Shown piece by piece: positions 13,887-14,073 of a stretch of 14,073 nt of DNA (position 1 is its first letter; the number at the start of each line of letters is the position of its first letter). The translations under genes were made by a program, and so were the position numbers. Source of the stretch: Puniceicoccales bacterium (GTDB lineage Bacteria; Verrucomicrobiota; Verrucomicrobiia; Opitutales; UBA953). The DNA lies in the NCBI GenBank assembly GCA_031289285.1, contig JAITPT010000016.1, positions 1 through 14,073 on the forward strand, read 5' to 3'. Under the pieces are notes generated by a model. That model saw nothing but the letters and a program-made list of their open reading frames with translations. It was not told the DNA's origin and did no database searches.

Positions 13887-14073
13887 GAGTTTTGGGCACT
13901 CCTAAAAATAAATCTGCATGTCCGAAAACATCGGTGCTTTTCGTCCCGCAGGGACGGGATGTCGGCAGCACGGGGTTTTAACCCAATACCGTTCAGGTAG
14001 TGCCCCAAAATACGAAGGGCATTTCTGAAACCGTGCGTGGCTTGGAGCGCTGAAGGCGCGGCTTCATAATAGC
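13887..14073 (-). repeat. Copy of the composite repeat arm, truncated by the window edge
   Basis: In reverse complement this stretch follows 10594-10786: GCTATTATGAAGCCGCGCC, AGCGCTCCAAGCCAC, CACTACCTGAACGGTATTG, a GTCCC-TGC-GGGAC palindrome and TTTATTTTTAGGAGTGCCC. The remaining arm presumably continues beyond the window. No gene is seen in 13584-14073. Confidence 0.7.

Noticed and set aside
1..14073. tRNA, rRNA, riboswitch or transposase gene
   Set aside because: I saw no cloverleaf with conserved arms, no rRNA core sequence, no known riboswitch consensus and no DDE, HUH or integrase motif in any frame I read. A short or unusual RNA could still be missed by eye.

Overview
The coding style (high GC, strong G/C at third codon positions, almost no Shine-Dalgarno sequences, A/C-rich leaders) and the gene set (exported sialate O-acetylesterase, exported isochorismatase-fold hydrolases, intergenic palindromic repeats of the GTCCC-TAC-GGGAC and 'GCTGAAGGCGCGGC' kind) suggest a Verrucomicrobiota-like bacterium, perhaps Opitutaceae. 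This placement is inference: there is no rRNA or universal marker in the window.

Layout. (1) 1-2695: the tail of an unrecognised gene, then a visibly AT-richer three-gene restriction-modification cassette. It holds a Dam/DpnM-type adenine methylase, a short PD-(D/E)XK nuclease and a DpnA-type second methylase, in M1-R-M2 order, between two copies of an imperfect 39-bp direct repeat. (2) 2766-9726: a GC-rich chromosomal block. A minus-strand L-arabinose/L-fucose isomerase-like gene is divergent from a citramalate synthase (cimA), which is followed closely by a secreted sialate O-acetylesterase and then by two tandem paralogous secreted cysteine hydrolases. (3) 9727-11190: about 1.46 kb without genes, filled with hairpin repeats: a 166-bp MITE-like element, a bidirectional terminator, a second MITE-like element, REP-like hairpins, a large composite inverted repeat and a 10-bp tandem repeat. 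(4) 11191-13026: a minus-strand AAA ATPase of the DUF4143 type, preceded by four 188-bp tandem repeats. Each repeat carries a pair of 30-bp palindromes and a degraded copy of the start of the ATPase gene. (5) 13027-14073: gene remnants, then copies of the repeats from region 3. The MITE and the REP island return in inverted orientation, and the ~200-bp repeat returns in direct orientation, so the ATPase and its array are bracketed by repeats.

How it works together. The cassette is a self-contained GATC-type system by homology: M1 should protect duplex DNA, the nuclease should cut, and M2 resembles the single-strand-active DpnA. By eye, GATC occurs 10 times inside the cassette genes (about 2.4 kb) and only twice in the remaining ~11.7 kb. 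The host DNA therefore looks depleted of the predicted target while the cassette is not. The carbohydrate and hydrolase block fits glycan or host-derived substrate use, but no common pathway can be shown. The array upstream of the ATPase is the most unusual structure in the window.
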